The position numbers and the translations under genes are program-made. A stretch of 64,000 bases of DNA, from assembly GCA_943912855.1 (NCBI GenBank), contig CALTVC010000001.1, positions 248,001 through 312,000 on the forward strand. The letters run 5' to 3'. Within the stretch, counting starts at the first letter, position 1. Every line of letters begins with the position of its first letter. The notes under the pieces were generated by a model that saw only the letters and a program-made list of their open reading frames with translations, searched no databases and was not told where the DNA came from. The stretch comes from an uncultured Flavobacterium sp. (lineage in GTDB: Bacteria; Bacteroidota; Bacteroidia; Flavobacteriales; Flavobacteriaceae). Shown here one piece after another: positions 53,577 to 63,403 of this stretch.

Positions 53577-55049
53577 ATGCTCAAGCAAAACCTACAGCTT
53601 AAATTATCGCAAAAACTTTCACCTCAGCAAATTCAGCTTATGAAGCTGATACAGCTACCTACACAGGCTTTTGAACAACGCCTGAAAGAGGAAATGGTGG
53701 AAAACCCTGCGCTTGAAGGCGGCAAGGAAGACGAGTATGATTACGACCAGGACGAATATGGCAACAACGACGAGTACGACGACTATGATGATTATGACAA
53801 CGACCGCATTGATGCCGACGAAATAAACATAGACGAGTACCTGAGTGACGACGAAATACCGGGATACAAACTTCAGGCAAATAACTATAGTGATGACGAT
53901 GAGGATCGTTCATTACCATTTGCAGCTACGGTAAGTTTCCACCAGAGCTTACTTGATCAGCTAAATACATTTATCATTTCTGATGAGGAGCGCGAAATCG
54001 CGGAATTTCTTGTAGGAAGTATAGACGACACGGGTTACATCCGTCGTAGCATTGCCGATATTGTAGACGATATGGCATTCACACAAGGTATTTATACCGA
54101 TGAAGCTACTGTAGAACACGTACTGCATTACATCCATCAGCTGGACCCTGCCGGCGTGGGCGCGCGAGACTTACAGGAATGTTTACTGCTTCAGCTAAAG
54201 AGCAAAACACCTACGTCTGCTGTAGACTTGGCCATAAAAATCATAGAAGACCAGTTTGAGGCGTTTACAAAAAAACACTACGACAAGCTTCTTCAGAAAT
54301 TCGACATTCAGCAAGATGACCTGCGTCGTGCCATTGACGAAATAGAAAAACTAAACCCGAAACCGGGCGGTGCCTACGAAAGCAACGCTAAGCCGATAGA
54401 ACACGTAGTGCCTGATTTTGGGATTAAGATAATAGACGGCGAACTGGAACTTTCCCTTAACGGACGTAACGCTCCGGAGCTTCACGTAAGCAAGGACTAT
54501 CAGGAAATGCTGCAAAGCTACAAGGACAGTCGCCAAAAGAGTTCACAGCAAAAAGACGCGGTACAGTTCATTAAACAGAAACTGGACAGTGCAAAGTGGT
54601 TCATTGATGCCATTCGCCAAAGACAGGAAACACTGTTTGTAACCATGAACGCCATTATGGAGTACCAGAAAGAGTATTTCTTAGACGGTGATGAAGCCAG
54701 GCTGAAACCAATGATCCTTAAAGACATTGCCGACATGGTAGGTCTGGACATTAGTACCGTAAGCCGTGTGGCAAACAGTAAATATGTAGAAACTCCTTAC
54801 GGCACTAAACTAATCAAAGAGTTTTTTAGCGAAGCCATGAAAAACGACCAGGGCGAAGACGTAAGTACCATTGAGATTAAAAAAATACTGCAAACCGTTA
54901 TAGAGGAAGAAGACAAGCGCAAACCGCTACCTGACGACAAGCTTGCCGACATACTTAAAGACCGTGGCTATCCTATAGCCCGCCGAACCATAGCCAAATA
55001 CCGCGAACAGTTAGATATTCCGGTGGCGCGTATGCGTAAGAAAATTTAA
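53577..55049 (+). CDS. rpoN: RNA polymerase sigma-54 factor
   Basis: 490 residues. RpoN directs transcription from -24/-12 promoters with AAA+ activators. Region I (QKLSPQQIQLMKLIQLP near 11-27), an acidic linker region II (about 55-100, very Asp-rich, DEYDDYDDYDNDRIDADE), region III with the core-binding and HTH parts (DISTVSRVANSKYVETPYG), and the C-terminal RpoN box ARRTIAKYREQLDIP near 470. Region II is more acidic than in E. coli but such linkers vary. Next gene follows 6 bp later. Confidence 0.97.
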   Translation: MLKQNLQLKLSQKLSPQQIQLMKLIQLPTQAFEQRLKEEMVENPALEGGKEDEYDYDQDEYGNNDEYDDYDDYDNDRIDADEINIDEYLSDDEIPGYKLQANNYSDDDEDRSLPFAATVSFHQSLLDQLNTFIISDEEREIAEFLVGSIDDTGYIRRSIADIVDDMAFTQGIYTDEATVEHVLHYIHQLDPAGVGARDLQECLLLQLKSKTPTSAVDLAIKIIEDQFEAFTKKHYDKLLQKFDIQQDDLRRAIDEIEKLNPKPGGAYESNAKPIEHVVPDFGIKIIDGELELSLNGRNAPELHVSKDYQEMLQSYKDSRQKSSQQKDAVQFIKQKLDSAKWFIDAIRQRQETLFVTMNAIMEYQKEYFLDGDEARLKPMILKDIADMVGLDISTVSRVANSKYVETPYGTKLIKEFFSEAMKNDQGEDVSTIEIKKILQTVIEEEDKRKPLPDDKLADILKDRGYPIARRTIAKYREQLDIPVARMRKKI

Positions 55050-55055
55050 GCCCGT

Positions 55056-55679
55056 ATGTATATGGAGAGGTTCATCAGGTTGTTTTCGTATATTTTTTAC
55101 CCGCTGTTTGTACCGGCATACGCCACGCTATTTTACTTTTTACTGGCAGGGAAATACTTATACAATAACGAGGTATACCTCATCTTTATCCAGGTACTTA
55201 TACTTACCATACTGTTGCCCGTTTCAATTTTTTACCTGTTACGCTCATTGGGCGCGGTAAAAACCAAAATGCTTACCGATAAAAAAGAGCGCAGGCTACC
55301 ACTTGCTATTAACTGCCTGTTATTCCTAATGCTTACAGAATACAGCTTTAAAGATTTTAGTATACAGGATTTATACTTTTACTTTTTAGGAACACTAATC
55401 AGTAACGTTGGCGCACTGATACTTGTTTTACGTCATGTAAAAGCAAGCCTCCATATGATGGCTATAACATCGCTCACCATGTTTGTCATCAGTTTATCCG
55501 TGTACTACCATGTAAGGCTGTTAGTACCCATAGCACTGCTGATTATTTGCTGTGGTTATGTAGCATCGTCAAGATTACAAGAAAAAGCCCACACCCCCGC
55601 CGAACTCATCATTGGGTCACTGTTAGGCATAGTTCCGCAATTAGGACTTTGGTACGTATGGCTTCTGCCTGCTTTGTAA
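55056..55679 (+). CDS. integral membrane protein
   Basis: A 207-residue protein with about six membrane helices (starting SYIFYPLFVPAYATLFYF), cotranscribed with rpoN (6-bp gap). The last half (ISLSVYYHVRLL, SSRLQEKAHTPAELIIGSLLG) resembles PAP2-like phosphatase relatives that lack the catalytic motifs, so an enzymatic role is doubtful. The position after rpoN is seen in other Flavobacteriia, as far as I recall. Convergent with the PorT-family gene, 3 bp away. Confidence 0.75.
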   Translation: MYMERFIRLFSYIFYPLFVPAYATLFYFLLAGKYLYNNEVYLIFIQVLILTILLPVSIFYLLRSLGAVKTKMLTDKKERRLPLAINCLLFLMLTEYSFKDFSIQDLYFYFLGTLISNVGALILVLRHVKASLHMMAITSLTMFVISLSVYYHVRLLVPIALLIICCGYVASSRLQEKAHTPAELIIGSLLGIVPQLGLWYVWLLPAL

Positions 55680-55682
55680 TAT

Positions 55683-56402
55683 TTACAGTATGTAAAACAT
55701 CAACCCGAAGTTTAGTGGGCGAAGTTTAAGCTGTTCTCCGGTTTCATTCATTGGCACACCTTTGTAAATGCTATTGAAACCATAATAAGCATAAAAATTC
55801 CAGGTATTATATCCGGCAGATATATACATCCCCGTCATAATACGGTTCATGTTTTTATCATTAGATACCTTTACACGCGAATGTGCCTCCGGCCTGAATT
55901 CCGCCTTGTCATAGAACAGGTAACTAAATTTAAAACCCGTATATATCCTCCAAAAACGATGATCTGTATCATCGCTGGTACGCCAACGCAGTTCTAAAGG
56001 AAAATCTACATAATGCAAGACCAGCTTGTTTTTATCAAAATCAACCTGAGATATAATACTATAATTGTTTACTCCACCTTCCTGCTGCACTACAAAGCTA
56101 CTCTTAATATTGGTATACGAATAACCAGCCCCTATGGCTATGGCGTAGTTACGACGCTTATTTAACGGAAAATCACGAAGAAAACCGCCCTCCAGCTTAA
56201 TGGGCACCGAATACTGAGAATACCCCGCAGGCTTAGACTGTACCAGCGTATAGGATATACCTGCATAGAACTGGTCTTCCCTGTAACGCGGATCGGGTTT
56301 AAGTAGTACGGTATCTTTTTTTGTTTCTGTTGGAAAATCCAAAGACTGGGCATTACCCAAAAATCCCGCCAACAGCAACATGAGCAAAATGGTGCGCATC
56401 AT
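55683..56402 (-). CDS. PorT-family outer-membrane beta-barrel protein
   Basis: A 239-residue protein with a signal peptide (MMRTILLMLLLAGFLGNAQ) and an outer-membrane barrel whose segments DFPLNKRRNYAIAIGAGYSY, VDFPLELRWRT, WRIYTGFKFSYLFYDKAEF and GYNTWNFYAYYGFN match the PorT/SprT family, which in Bacteroidota includes a T9SS component. I cannot say whether this copy is the T9SS one or a paralogue. Monocistronic; a CATCTTTG, one base from the consensus -7, lies 25 bp upstream. Confidence 0.82.
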   Translation of the reverse strand: MMRTILLMLLLAGFLGNAQSLDFPTETKKDTVLLKPDPRYREDQFYAGISYTLVQSKPAGYSQYSVPIKLEGGFLRDFPLNKRRNYAIAIGAGYSYTNIKSSFVVQQEGGVNNYSIISQVDFDKNKLVLHYVDFPLELRWRTSDDTDHRFWRIYTGFKFSYLFYDKAEFRPEAHSRVKVSNDKNMNRIMTGMYISAGYNTWNFYAYYGFNSIYKGVPMNETGEQLKLRPLNFGLMFYIL

Positions 56403-56471
56403 ATAAAACTTACTTATTACAAAGATGCAAAAACTTTATGTTACCACAACCTGTATGTAAACCAACTTTAA

Positions 56472-57512
56472 CTATCCGTTCGCCTGCTGTGCCGATGCTT
56501 TTATCTCCATACGCGTCTTGGGCAAACTCTGCGGATAATTCTGCTGGATAAACGCAATGAGTTTCTCCCTGACGTAGACTCTTAAATCAAACCCCGTTCC
56601 GGAATCACGGGTACTCATAAGCGCCCTGATTTCCATGCCGTCTGCATTGGTGTCGGTTACCTGAAGCACATTTACCTTGCCATCCCAAAGCGGAGAACTT
56701 TTCAGCAACCTTGTAAGCTCCTCCCTTAGCGCTTCTACCGGAAGGGTAAAATCAGTGTAAATAAATACCGTACCCAGTAGGTCGGCACTCTGGCGAGTCC
56801 AGTTCTGGAATGGCTTTTCTATAAAATACGTAGTAGGCACCACAAGGCGGCGCATATCCCAAATGCGGATAACCACGTATGTAAGGTAAATATCCTCAAT
56901 ACGCCCCCACTCTCCTTCTACTATAACCACGTCATCTACACGAATGGGCTGGGTTATGGCTATCTGTATACCTGCCAGCAGTGTACCAATGGCCTTCTGT
57001 GCCGAAAAACCCAATATGATACCCGCCACTCCTGCCGATGCGAATACACTCAACCCAATGGCTCGAATACCCTCAAAACTCATGAGCGCGGCACCTATGG
57101 CAAATACCACTATAAGGAAAACCGCCACGCGTTCCAGAATACTAAACTGCGTGTATACCCGCCGGGCTGTGAGGTTATCTGCCGCGGTGATGTCAAATTT
57201 TCGCATAAAGCCATTCTTTACAATAGCAGAGAACAGTATTAAAAACCAGGCTATCGCCGCAATGAGCAACAATGTACCAATATGAGCAAAAGCCACTGTA
57301 TAGTCACCCGCAATACTGCTTTCGGCAAGTATCCTGATAGCTAATGCCACAAAGAACAATATAAGCGGGGTTTTAGTGCGCTGGGCAAAATTAGGAGGTA
57401 AAATATTCTTTGGGTTTCGGCCTATCCTAAGCAATATGTACCAGACAACCGAAAAAGCTATTGCCAGGCTCCCTATTGTTACAATGAGGTAGTAGATAGT
57501 TTCTTTCTCCAT
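56472..57512 (-). CDS. small-conductance mechanosensitive channel (MscS family)
   Basis: A 346-residue inner-membrane channel: about five membrane helices in the first 180 residues, with the pore helix and beta domain recognisable from FASAGVAGIILGFSAQKAIG and VVIVEGEWGRIEDIYLTYVV near 190-210, then the cytoplasmic domain. MscS-type channels open at high membrane tension and release osmolytes. No operon partner. Confidence 0.92.
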   Translation of the reverse strand: MEKETIYYLIVTIGSLAIAFSVVWYILLRIGRNPKNILPPNFAQRTKTPLILFFVALAIRILAESSIAGDYTVAFAHIGTLLLIAAIAWFLILFSAIVKNGFMRKFDITAADNLTARRVYTQFSILERVAVFLIVVFAIGAALMSFEGIRAIGLSVFASAGVAGIILGFSAQKAIGTLLAGIQIAITQPIRVDDVVIVEGEWGRIEDIYLTYVVIRIWDMRRLVVPTTYFIEKPFQNWTRQSADLLGTVFIYTDFTLPVEALREELTRLLKSSPLWDGKVNVLQVTDTNADGMEIRALMSTRDSGTGFDLRVYVREKLIAFIQQNYPQSLPKTRMEIKASAQQANG

Positions 57513-57615
57513 GAGAAGACATTTTAAAATTCACAATTCCATAAATTTAGAAAATACGATTCCCAACAAAGAACAATCTACGGCACTTAACATTTATTTA
57601 TAACCCTCTTTAAAA

Positions 57616-57650
57616 TGAAAAATCCGCTCCCTGGGAACAGGAACGGACTC
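57616..57650 (-). terminator. terminator of nrdJ
   Basis: On the minus strand AGTCCGTTCC pairs imperfectly with GGGAGCGGATT, followed by TTTTCATTTT. Imperfect stem with one wobble and mismatches. Confidence 0.55.
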
Positions 57651-57682
57651 TCCAAATATTAAAAAGGATAAGATGATAATAA

Positions 57683-60244
57683 TTAACCACACTTAGATGA
57701 TCCACAATCGTTACAGGTAAGGCAACCTTCCTGATAAATTAAATTGGTACTGTTACAGTTGCTGCACTTTTGCCCTTGAGCCACCGTACCATCGGTAATA
57801 TAACGCTTAAGCGCACGTGCCACACCATTTTTCCAGGTATTGATACTTTCACTATCAAGCTGAAGGCTGTTAATCAGGTCTACCGATTTTTCTATCGGCA
57901 TGCCATGCCTTAACGTACCCGAAATCAGCTTGGCGTAGTTCCAATACTCCGGATTGAATTTATGCGAAAGTCCTTCAATGGTGGTTTTATAGCCACGGGT
58001 ATTTTTATACTGAAAGTCATAGCGCGTAGCACCATCTTCATTTTTATTTTTAATGATAAGTCCGTCGTTTACCCAACGCGGCAGCGCAATGCCATCCTCA
58101 TCATCGGCAAGACCTGTAAATATTTCGTACGGACGCCCATCTACCAATCCAATGAAAGCGATCCATTTTTCTTTACTATTCTGAAAACGCACCACATCAG
58201 CTTCCAGCGTTTGCGGACGCTTTAACGGGAATGGCGCAAGACCATCGGCAGTTTCAGCAACTTTTTCCTCTTTCTTTTCGGAAGCCGAAATAAGTACCCC
58301 GCTACGCGAACCGTCTCGATATACCGTAACACCTTTACAACCTACCTCCCAGGCTTCCATGTATAGCTTGGCTACCATTTCTTCAGGGGTATCGTTTGGT
58401 ACATTTATGGTAACCGAAATAGAATGGTCTACCCATTTTTGTATACGCCCCTGCATGCGCACTTTGTTCAGCCAGTCCACATCGTTACTTGTAGATTTGT
58501 AATACGGCGATTGCTCCACCAGCACATCAAGCTCTTCCTGGCTGTAGTTTTTAGACGTATCTACACCGTTAGTTTCCATCCATTCCTTAAAGCGGTGGTG
58601 GAAAACCACGTACTCTTCCCAGCTATCACCTACTTCATCTACAAAGTCTACACGCACATCCTTATCGTTAGGATTTACTTTCCTCCTGCGCTTGTACACC
58701 GGAAGGAATACCGGTTCTATACCACTCGTAGTTTGCGTCATAAGACTGGTAGTGCCCGTAGGCGCTATGGTAAGCAGAGCAATATTCCTGCGTCCGTGCT
58801 CAGCCATTTCATAGTACAGTTGGCTATCGGCATCTTTAAGACGTTGCACAAACGGATTGTTTTTTTCCCTCTCGGTATCGTATATACTGAATGCACCGCG
58901 CTCCTTGGCAAGGTTAACCGAACCTCTGTATGCTTCAAGAGCAAGTGTCTTGTGTATTTCTTCAGAGAAATCCACACCTTCGGCACTGCCGTATTGTAAG
59001 CCAAGAGCTGCAAGCATATCGCCTTCGGCGGTAATACCAATACCGGTACGACGACCTTCGTATGCCTTATGGCGAATGTTTAGCCACAGGTTTTTCTCTA
59101 CAAGTTTTATTTCATCGCTTTCAGGGTCGGCATCTATTTTAGCAAGGATAGTGTCTACCTTTTCAAGTTCAAGGTCTATGATGTCATCCATAATACGTTG
59201 CGCGGCGGCAACGTGTCCTTTAAACAGCGGGTAGTTAAACGAAGCCTCTTTTGTAAACGGCTGCTCTACATAGCTCAACAGGTTAATAGCCAACAAACGG
59301 CAAGAATCGTACGCGCATAACGGAATTTCGCCACATGGGTTAGTCGACAAGGTTTTGTAACCAAGGTCGGCATAGCAATCCGGAAGTGATTCTTTAATTA
59401 TGGTGTCCCAGAATAATATACCTGGCTCAGCCGACTTCCACGCGTTGTGAATAATTTTATCCCAAAGCGCCTTAGCACTGATATTTTTAGAATATTTAGG
59501 CACAGCACTAAACACAGGGTATTTTTGTATGTAGTTTTCATCTGCCTTAACCGCACGCATAAAAGCATCGTCTATACGCACCGAAACGTTAGCCCCGGTA
59601 ACCTTGCCCTGCTCCATTTTGGCATCAATAAAATCAGAAGCATCGGGGTGATTTATAGACACCGAAAGCATCAGTGCTCCACGGCGACCGTCTTGCGCTA
59701 CTTCGCGGGTAGAGTTGCTAAAACGCTCCATAAACGGCACCAGGCCGGTAGAGGTTAGCGCCGAGTTTTTAACAGGGCTTCCTTTCGGGCGAATGTGGCT
59801 CAGGTCGTGCCCCACACCACCACGGCGTTTCATAAGCTGCACCTGCTCCTGGTCGGTTTTCATAATACCACCATATGAGTCACCATTGTCATTCCCAATA
59901 ACAAAACAGTTGCTTAGCGATGCTATTTGGTACGGATTGCCAATACCCGTCATAGGACTACCCTGCGGTACCAGATATTTAAAATCTTTAATCAGGTCAA
60001 AAACCTGCTCCTCTGTAAGCGGGTTTTTATATTTTTTTTCTACCCGGGCTATTTCGCGGGCAATACGCCTGTGCATATCATAGGGTGTACGCTCATAGAT
60101 ATTGCCCTCACTATCTTTTAGCGCGTATTTGTTTACCCAGACAGTAGCAGCCAGGCTGTCGCCTTTAAAATATTCTAAAGAAGCCTGCACTGCTTCTTCC
60201 TGCGAATAAATAACAGGTTCAGTTTTTATGTTGGATGTATCCAT
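57683..60244 (-). CDS. nrdJ: adenosylcobalamin-dependent (class II) ribonucleotide reductase
   Basis: An 853-residue enzyme that reduces ribonucleotides to deoxyribonucleotides with coenzyme B12 as radical source, working with or without oxygen. Landmarks are SNCFVIGNDNGDSYGGIMK near 111-129, LSTNPCGEIPLCAYDSCR near 301-318, APTGTTSLMTQTTSGIEPVF near 497-516, a TSCPD-like C-terminal domain and a terminal zinc ribbon (CSNCNSTN, CLTCNDCGSSKCG). Its cell needs cobalamin by synthesis or uptake. Upstream are five TTTACAAAT-like repeats. I see no B12 riboswitch. Confidence 0.96.
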   Translation of the reverse strand: MDTSNIKTEPVIYSQEEAVQASLEYFKGDSLAATVWVNKYALKDSEGNIYERTPYDMHRRIAREIARVEKKYKNPLTEEQVFDLIKDFKYLVPQGSPMTGIGNPYQIASLSNCFVIGNDNGDSYGGIMKTDQEQVQLMKRRGGVGHDLSHIRPKGSPVKNSALTSTGLVPFMERFSNSTREVAQDGRRGALMLSVSINHPDASDFIDAKMEQGKVTGANVSVRIDDAFMRAVKADENYIQKYPVFSAVPKYSKNISAKALWDKIIHNAWKSAEPGILFWDTIIKESLPDCYADLGYKTLSTNPCGEIPLCAYDSCRLLAINLLSYVEQPFTKEASFNYPLFKGHVAAAQRIMDDIIDLELEKVDTILAKIDADPESDEIKLVEKNLWLNIRHKAYEGRRTGIGITAEGDMLAALGLQYGSAEGVDFSEEIHKTLALEAYRGSVNLAKERGAFSIYDTEREKNNPFVQRLKDADSQLYYEMAEHGRRNIALLTIAPTGTTSLMTQTTSGIEPVFLPVYKRRRKVNPNDKDVRVDFVDEVGDSWEEYVVFHHRFKEWMETNGVDTSKNYSQEELDVLVEQSPYYKSTSNDVDWLNKVRMQGRIQKWVDHSISVTINVPNDTPEEMVAKLYMEAWEVGCKGVTVYRDGSRSGVLISASEKKEEKVAETADGLAPFPLKRPQTLEADVVRFQNSKEKWIAFIGLVDGRPYEIFTGLADDEDGIALPRWVNDGLIIKNKNEDGATRYDFQYKNTRGYKTTIEGLSHKFNPEYWNYAKLISGTLRHGMPIEKSVDLINSLQLDSESINTWKNGVARALKRYITDGTVAQGQKCSNCNSTNLIYQEGCLTCNDCGSSKCG

Positions 60245-60275
60245 AAGTGAAAACTTTTAGGTCGATATTGTTTCA

Positions 60276-60283
60276 CAAAAGTA
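60276..60283 (-). promoter_or_regulatory. -7 element of nrdJ
   Basis: Minus-strand TACTTTTG, exact; the TTG 16 bp upstream overlaps the first TTTACAAA repeat. Confidence 0.6.
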
Positions 60284-60295
60284 AAATGAAAAACA

Positions 60296-60395
60296 TTTAC
60301 AAAAAACACTAATTAAAAATGTTTACAAATTTAAAGTTACAAAATACTGTTTTACAAATAATTAAAAATTTATCAACATCAAAAAGTTTACAAAT
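60296..60395. repeat. five TTTACAAA-like repeats upstream of nrdJ
   Basis: Copies at 60296-60303, 60322-60330, 60336-60344 (GTTACAAAA), 60351-60359 and 60387-60395. Spacings of 26, 15, 14 and 36 bp do not follow a helical phase throughout. They lie between two divergent genes and one overlaps the nrdJ promoter; an operator is possible. Confidence 0.5.
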
Positions 60396-60494
60396 TAAAA
60401 AACCATTATGACTTTTATCATAAAATTATTGATAGTAAACAAATTACCATTTGTTTCCAGATTCAGGTATGATATTTGCTTAAAACATTGCAAT

Positions 60495-61253
60495 ATGAAG
60501 CTATTACACCTTACATCTGCACTATTATTTTGCCTCATAGCCCACGCACAGCTAAGCCCACCGGGACTTGGAGAAACCCATTCCGCCTACTGGAGCGCGG
60601 CGGGCATCAGGCAAAAACTAAACGAAAACAACACATCGGTAACCTATGTAGGCACCGGGCGCATCAGCGGACCGCAAGATGAAAACCCGTTGGACAAGCC
60701 TTCAATATTTGTGGTAAACGAAGAAATTTATCACAAAATAAATCCGGCATGGCAATACAGTTACGCCCTGAGCTACCGCAGGCAACACCACTACAGCCAT
60801 CTTGTAACTAATCCGAGCGATGCTGAAATACACCAGGAATACCGCGCCTACGCACGACTAAGCCATAGCACTTTTTTTGGCGATTTTAAATGGAAAAACA
60901 CCTTAAGACAGGAAGTGAGAAAGTTTTTCAACCCGGAGTTTGGCGATATTTCAAATAGCCTGCAATTACGCACGCGATTGAAAACACAAATATCAGCAGG
61001 CCTTGATGCTACAAAAACCAACAGCATAAGCGCTACTGCCGAAGCGCTGTTTTCCATAGCGCATGATGCGACCGCAAACTGGGGAGATTATGAATATAAG
61101 GAAAGTAGATTTTGTCTGTATTACACCTATAAACCTAAAGACATCCCCGTAACATTTGACTTAGGCTACATGAATGATTTAGCAGGAAAAGGCCATGAAG
61201 TAATCGACGCGAATTACATTGCGTTCGACATTATCTTAGAAAATCCGTTTTAA
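60495..61253 (+). CDS. DUF2490-like secreted protein
   Basis: About 252 residues from the ATG at 60495, which starts a signal peptide (MKLLHLTSALLFCLIAHAQ). A longer reading from 60408 puts 29 residues before it and lacks a promoter. The mature part (HSAYWSAAGIRQKLNEN, NPAWQYSYALSYRRQHHYSH, KWKNTLRQEVRKFFN) looks like an outer-membrane beta-barrel of the DUF2490 type. Function unknown. Its stop is directly next to the stop of the convergent YiiX-like gene, with no space for a terminator. Confidence 0.75.
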   Translation: MKLLHLTSALLFCLIAHAQLSPPGLGETHSAYWSAAGIRQKLNENNTSVTYVGTGRISGPQDENPLDKPSIFVVNEEIYHKINPAWQYSYALSYRRQHHYSHLVTNPSDAEIHQEYRAYARLSHSTFFGDFKWKNTLRQEVRKFFNPEFGDISNSLQLRTRLKTQISAGLDATKTNSISATAEALFSIAHDATANWGDYEYKESRFCLYYTYKPKDIPVTFDLGYMNDLAGKGHEVIDANYIAFDIILENPF

Positions 61254-61883
61254 TTAAAGCTGCAGATTTCCCAAAGAAATAAGTTTATCGCTTTTAGAAA
61301 CACCACCCGGATTACAACCCGGTAAACCTTCAGGAATGGGCTTACCTATTGTTTTGTAATATTTTACCCAGGCAGGGAAAAATTCATTAGTGCCCGGTTC
61401 TTTATACGTCATGGGGTAGAGGGTAAAGAACGGCTTGTTTCCGTTGGCAAACAAAAAAGCATCATAAATCAGTTCAGAGCAGTAATAGGCTCCATTATCA
61501 TATACATACTCACTGTCATACGGTACGCCAAGTTGTTTCAGTGAAAAATCTATAGCGGCGGGTATGCGCGAAGTGTATTCTTTCTTTAGCCGCATAACCA
61601 GCATGGGCTTTTTGGTATTTTGAGCAAATTTAGCCAGTGGTGTAAGGCGTACCGCTTTACCGGCTGCCTCGGCTATGTAAATAGTGTCGTTTCTATGATA
61701 CACCATCCCCATGTGGCTGAAATCCCTACCGGCATAACCATCGGTTACAGCTTCAATGGCATCGCACAGCGGACCACAATCCATATCCTGAAAAACCAAA
61801 TCACCATCTTGCAATTGCGACGATTTTACCTGTGCCAAAAGCAAACAAGGGAAAAACAACGCTATGCAGGCAAGCCATTTCAT
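61254..61883 (-). CDS. YiiX/YebB-like NlpC/P60-fold cysteine hydrolase
   Basis: A 209-residue protein with a signal peptide (1-18, ending LLLAQ). The predicted catalytic residues are Cys in YYCSELIYDAFLF near 133-145 and His in DFSHMGMVYHR near 55-65, as in permuted NlpC/P60 enzymes (DUF830). It may cleave an amide or ester bond in cell-wall or lipid material in the periplasm. Its start overlaps the truB stop (TAATG), and it is the last gene of the ftsX-DUF3098-uppP-truB run. Confidence 0.85.
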   Translation of the reverse strand: MKWLACIALFFPCLLLAQVKSSQLQDGDLVFQDMDCGPLCDAIEAVTDGYAGRDFSHMGMVYHRNDTIYIAEAAGKAVRLTPLAKFAQNTKKPMLVMRLKKEYTSRIPAAIDFSLKQLGVPYDSEYVYDNGAYYCSELIYDAFLFANGNKPFFTLYPMTYKEPGTNEFFPAWVKYYKTIGKPIPEGLPGCNPGGVSKSDKLISLGNLQL

Positions 61884-62587
61884 TATTCAGCAGGAGTTAT
61901 GGAGTCTTCAAAATCGTTAGGAGAAATAGCATTTACTACATCAAATTCGCCAATCTTGGTACGGCGTAGCGCGGTTAAGTGTGCGCCACTATTCAGGGCA
62001 ACGCCATAATCATACGCGAGAGAGCGTATGTACGTTCCCTTACTGCACACTACCCTGAAATCAACTTCAGGCAAGGCAATACGGGTCAACTCAAATTCGT
62101 GTATGGTAGTTTTTCGGGTAGCAATTTCCACTTCCTCGCCTTTACGGGCGTGCTCATAAAGGCGCTTACCGTCTTTTTTTATAGCCGAAAATACTGGTGG
62201 TTTCTGATCTATTTCACCCAAAAATTGTTGAATAGTTTCATGCAATAAAGCTTCGGTAATATGTTCTGTCGGGAAGGTTTCGTTTACTTCGGTTTCAAGG
62301 TCATACGACGGTGTTGTAGCCCCTAAGTAGAAAGTTCCCGTATATTCCTTTACCATTCCCTGAAGTTCCGGGATGCGCTTGGTAAACTTCCCGGTGCAGA
62401 TAATCAGCAGTCCGGTAGCCAACGGATCTAACGTACCGGCATGACCCACCTTTAATTTTTTAAGCCCAAGATGTTTCTTCAGGGCCCACTTTACTTTATT
62501 CACTGCCTGAAACGAGCTCCATGTAAGAGGCTTGTCTATCAGCAGTACTTTTCCTTCTGTAAAATCTTCAGGTAATGCCAACGCCAA
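61883..62587 (-). CDS. truB: tRNA pseudouridine-55 synthase
   Basis: 234 residues. TruB makes the pseudouridine at position 55 of the T loop. KVLLIDKPLTWSSFQAVNKV near 14-33, the catalytic Asp in GHAGTLDPLATGLLII near 49-64, and a C-terminal domain are visible. No ATG is available at the start: the frame begins TTG GCG TTG, directly after the uppP stop codon, so translation is probably coupled. Confidence 0.97.
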   Translation of the reverse strand: MALALPEDFTEGKVLLIDKPLTWSSFQAVNKVKWALKKHLGLKKLKVGHAGTLDPLATGLLIICTGKFTKRIPELQGMVKEYTGTFYLGATTPSYDLETEVNETFPTEHITEALLHETIQQFLGEIDQKPPVFSAIKKDGKRLYEHARKGEEVEIATRKTTIHEFELTRIALPEVDFRVVCSKGTYIRSLAYDYGVALNSGAHLTALRRTKIGEFDVVNAISPNDFEDSITPAE

Positions 62588-63400
62588 TTATTTAAAATAA
62601 GTAAAATACACCAGTAGCAATGCTCCGGCAACGATACGGTACACACCCCAGGGCTTGAATCCGTATTTTTTTATCACACCAATAAAACCTTTAATGGCTA
62701 CAATAGCAACAAGGAAAGCTACCAGATTACCCATTAAGAACAGTTTCATGTTATCGCCTTCGGTTAGCATTTCGTACCCCTTAACCTCAACGCCCGCTAC
62801 ATCATATTTTTTAAGCACAATAGAATATACGGTTACCGCAAGCATGGTAGGCACGGCAAGGAAAAACGAAAACTCGGCAGCAGCCTCACGGGTCAGTTTT
62901 TGCTGCATACCGCCAATGATAGAAGCAGCAGCACGGCTGGTACCCGGCATCATAGCAAGACACTGCCAAAAACCTATGGTCACGGCTTTCTTTATAGTGA
63001 TGTCTTCTTCATTAGCCACTTCGGGCGCATGGAAAAACTTATCGATAAACAACAGCACTACCCCACCCAATATAAGCACTATGGCAATAGGAATGGGTTT
63101 ACCAAGCACATCGTCTATCATATCATCAAACAATTTACCTAATACCAACGCGGGTATTACGGCACAGGCAAGTTTTACGTAAAAATTAAGGCGGGTAAAG
63201 TCGAAAAACTTCCTCCAATATAAGACTACCACAGCCAGGATAGCACCAAACTGTATGGCGGTCTGGAACAGCTTTACAAAAGCATCTTCCTGTATACCAT
63301 ACGCAGAGCTGGTAAAAATCATGTGTGCGGTAGACGAAATGGGCAAATATTCGGTAAGCCCCTCAATAACGGCAAGAACTAAGGCCTGTATAAAATCCAT
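62588..63400 (-). CDS. uppP: undecaprenyl-diphosphatase
   Basis: 270 residues, about eight membrane helices. UppP removes a phosphate from undecaprenyl diphosphate, regenerating the lipid carrier for peptidoglycan and O-antigen synthesis. Motifs are EGLTEYLPISSTAHM near 14-28 and MMPGTSRAAASIIGG near 154-168. It follows DUF3098 by 3 bp and its stop directly precedes truB. Confidence 0.96.
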   Translation of the reverse strand: MDFIQALVLAVIEGLTEYLPISSTAHMIFTSSAYGIQEDAFVKLFQTAIQFGAILAVVVLYWRKFFDFTRLNFYVKLACAVIPALVLGKLFDDMIDDVLGKPIPIAIVLILGGVVLLFIDKFFHAPEVANEEDITIKKAVTIGFWQCLAMMPGTSRAAASIIGGMQQKLTREAAAEFSFFLAVPTMLAVTVYSIVLKKYDVAGVEVKGYEMLTEGDNMKLFLMGNLVAFLVAIVAIKGFIGVIKKYGFKPWGVYRIVAGALLLVYFTYFK

Positions 63401-63403
63401 GTA

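Noticed and set aside
60245..60494. cobalamin riboswitch before the B12-dependent reductase
   Set aside because: I could not find the B12 box or a fitting fold; the region is AT-rich with short repeats.
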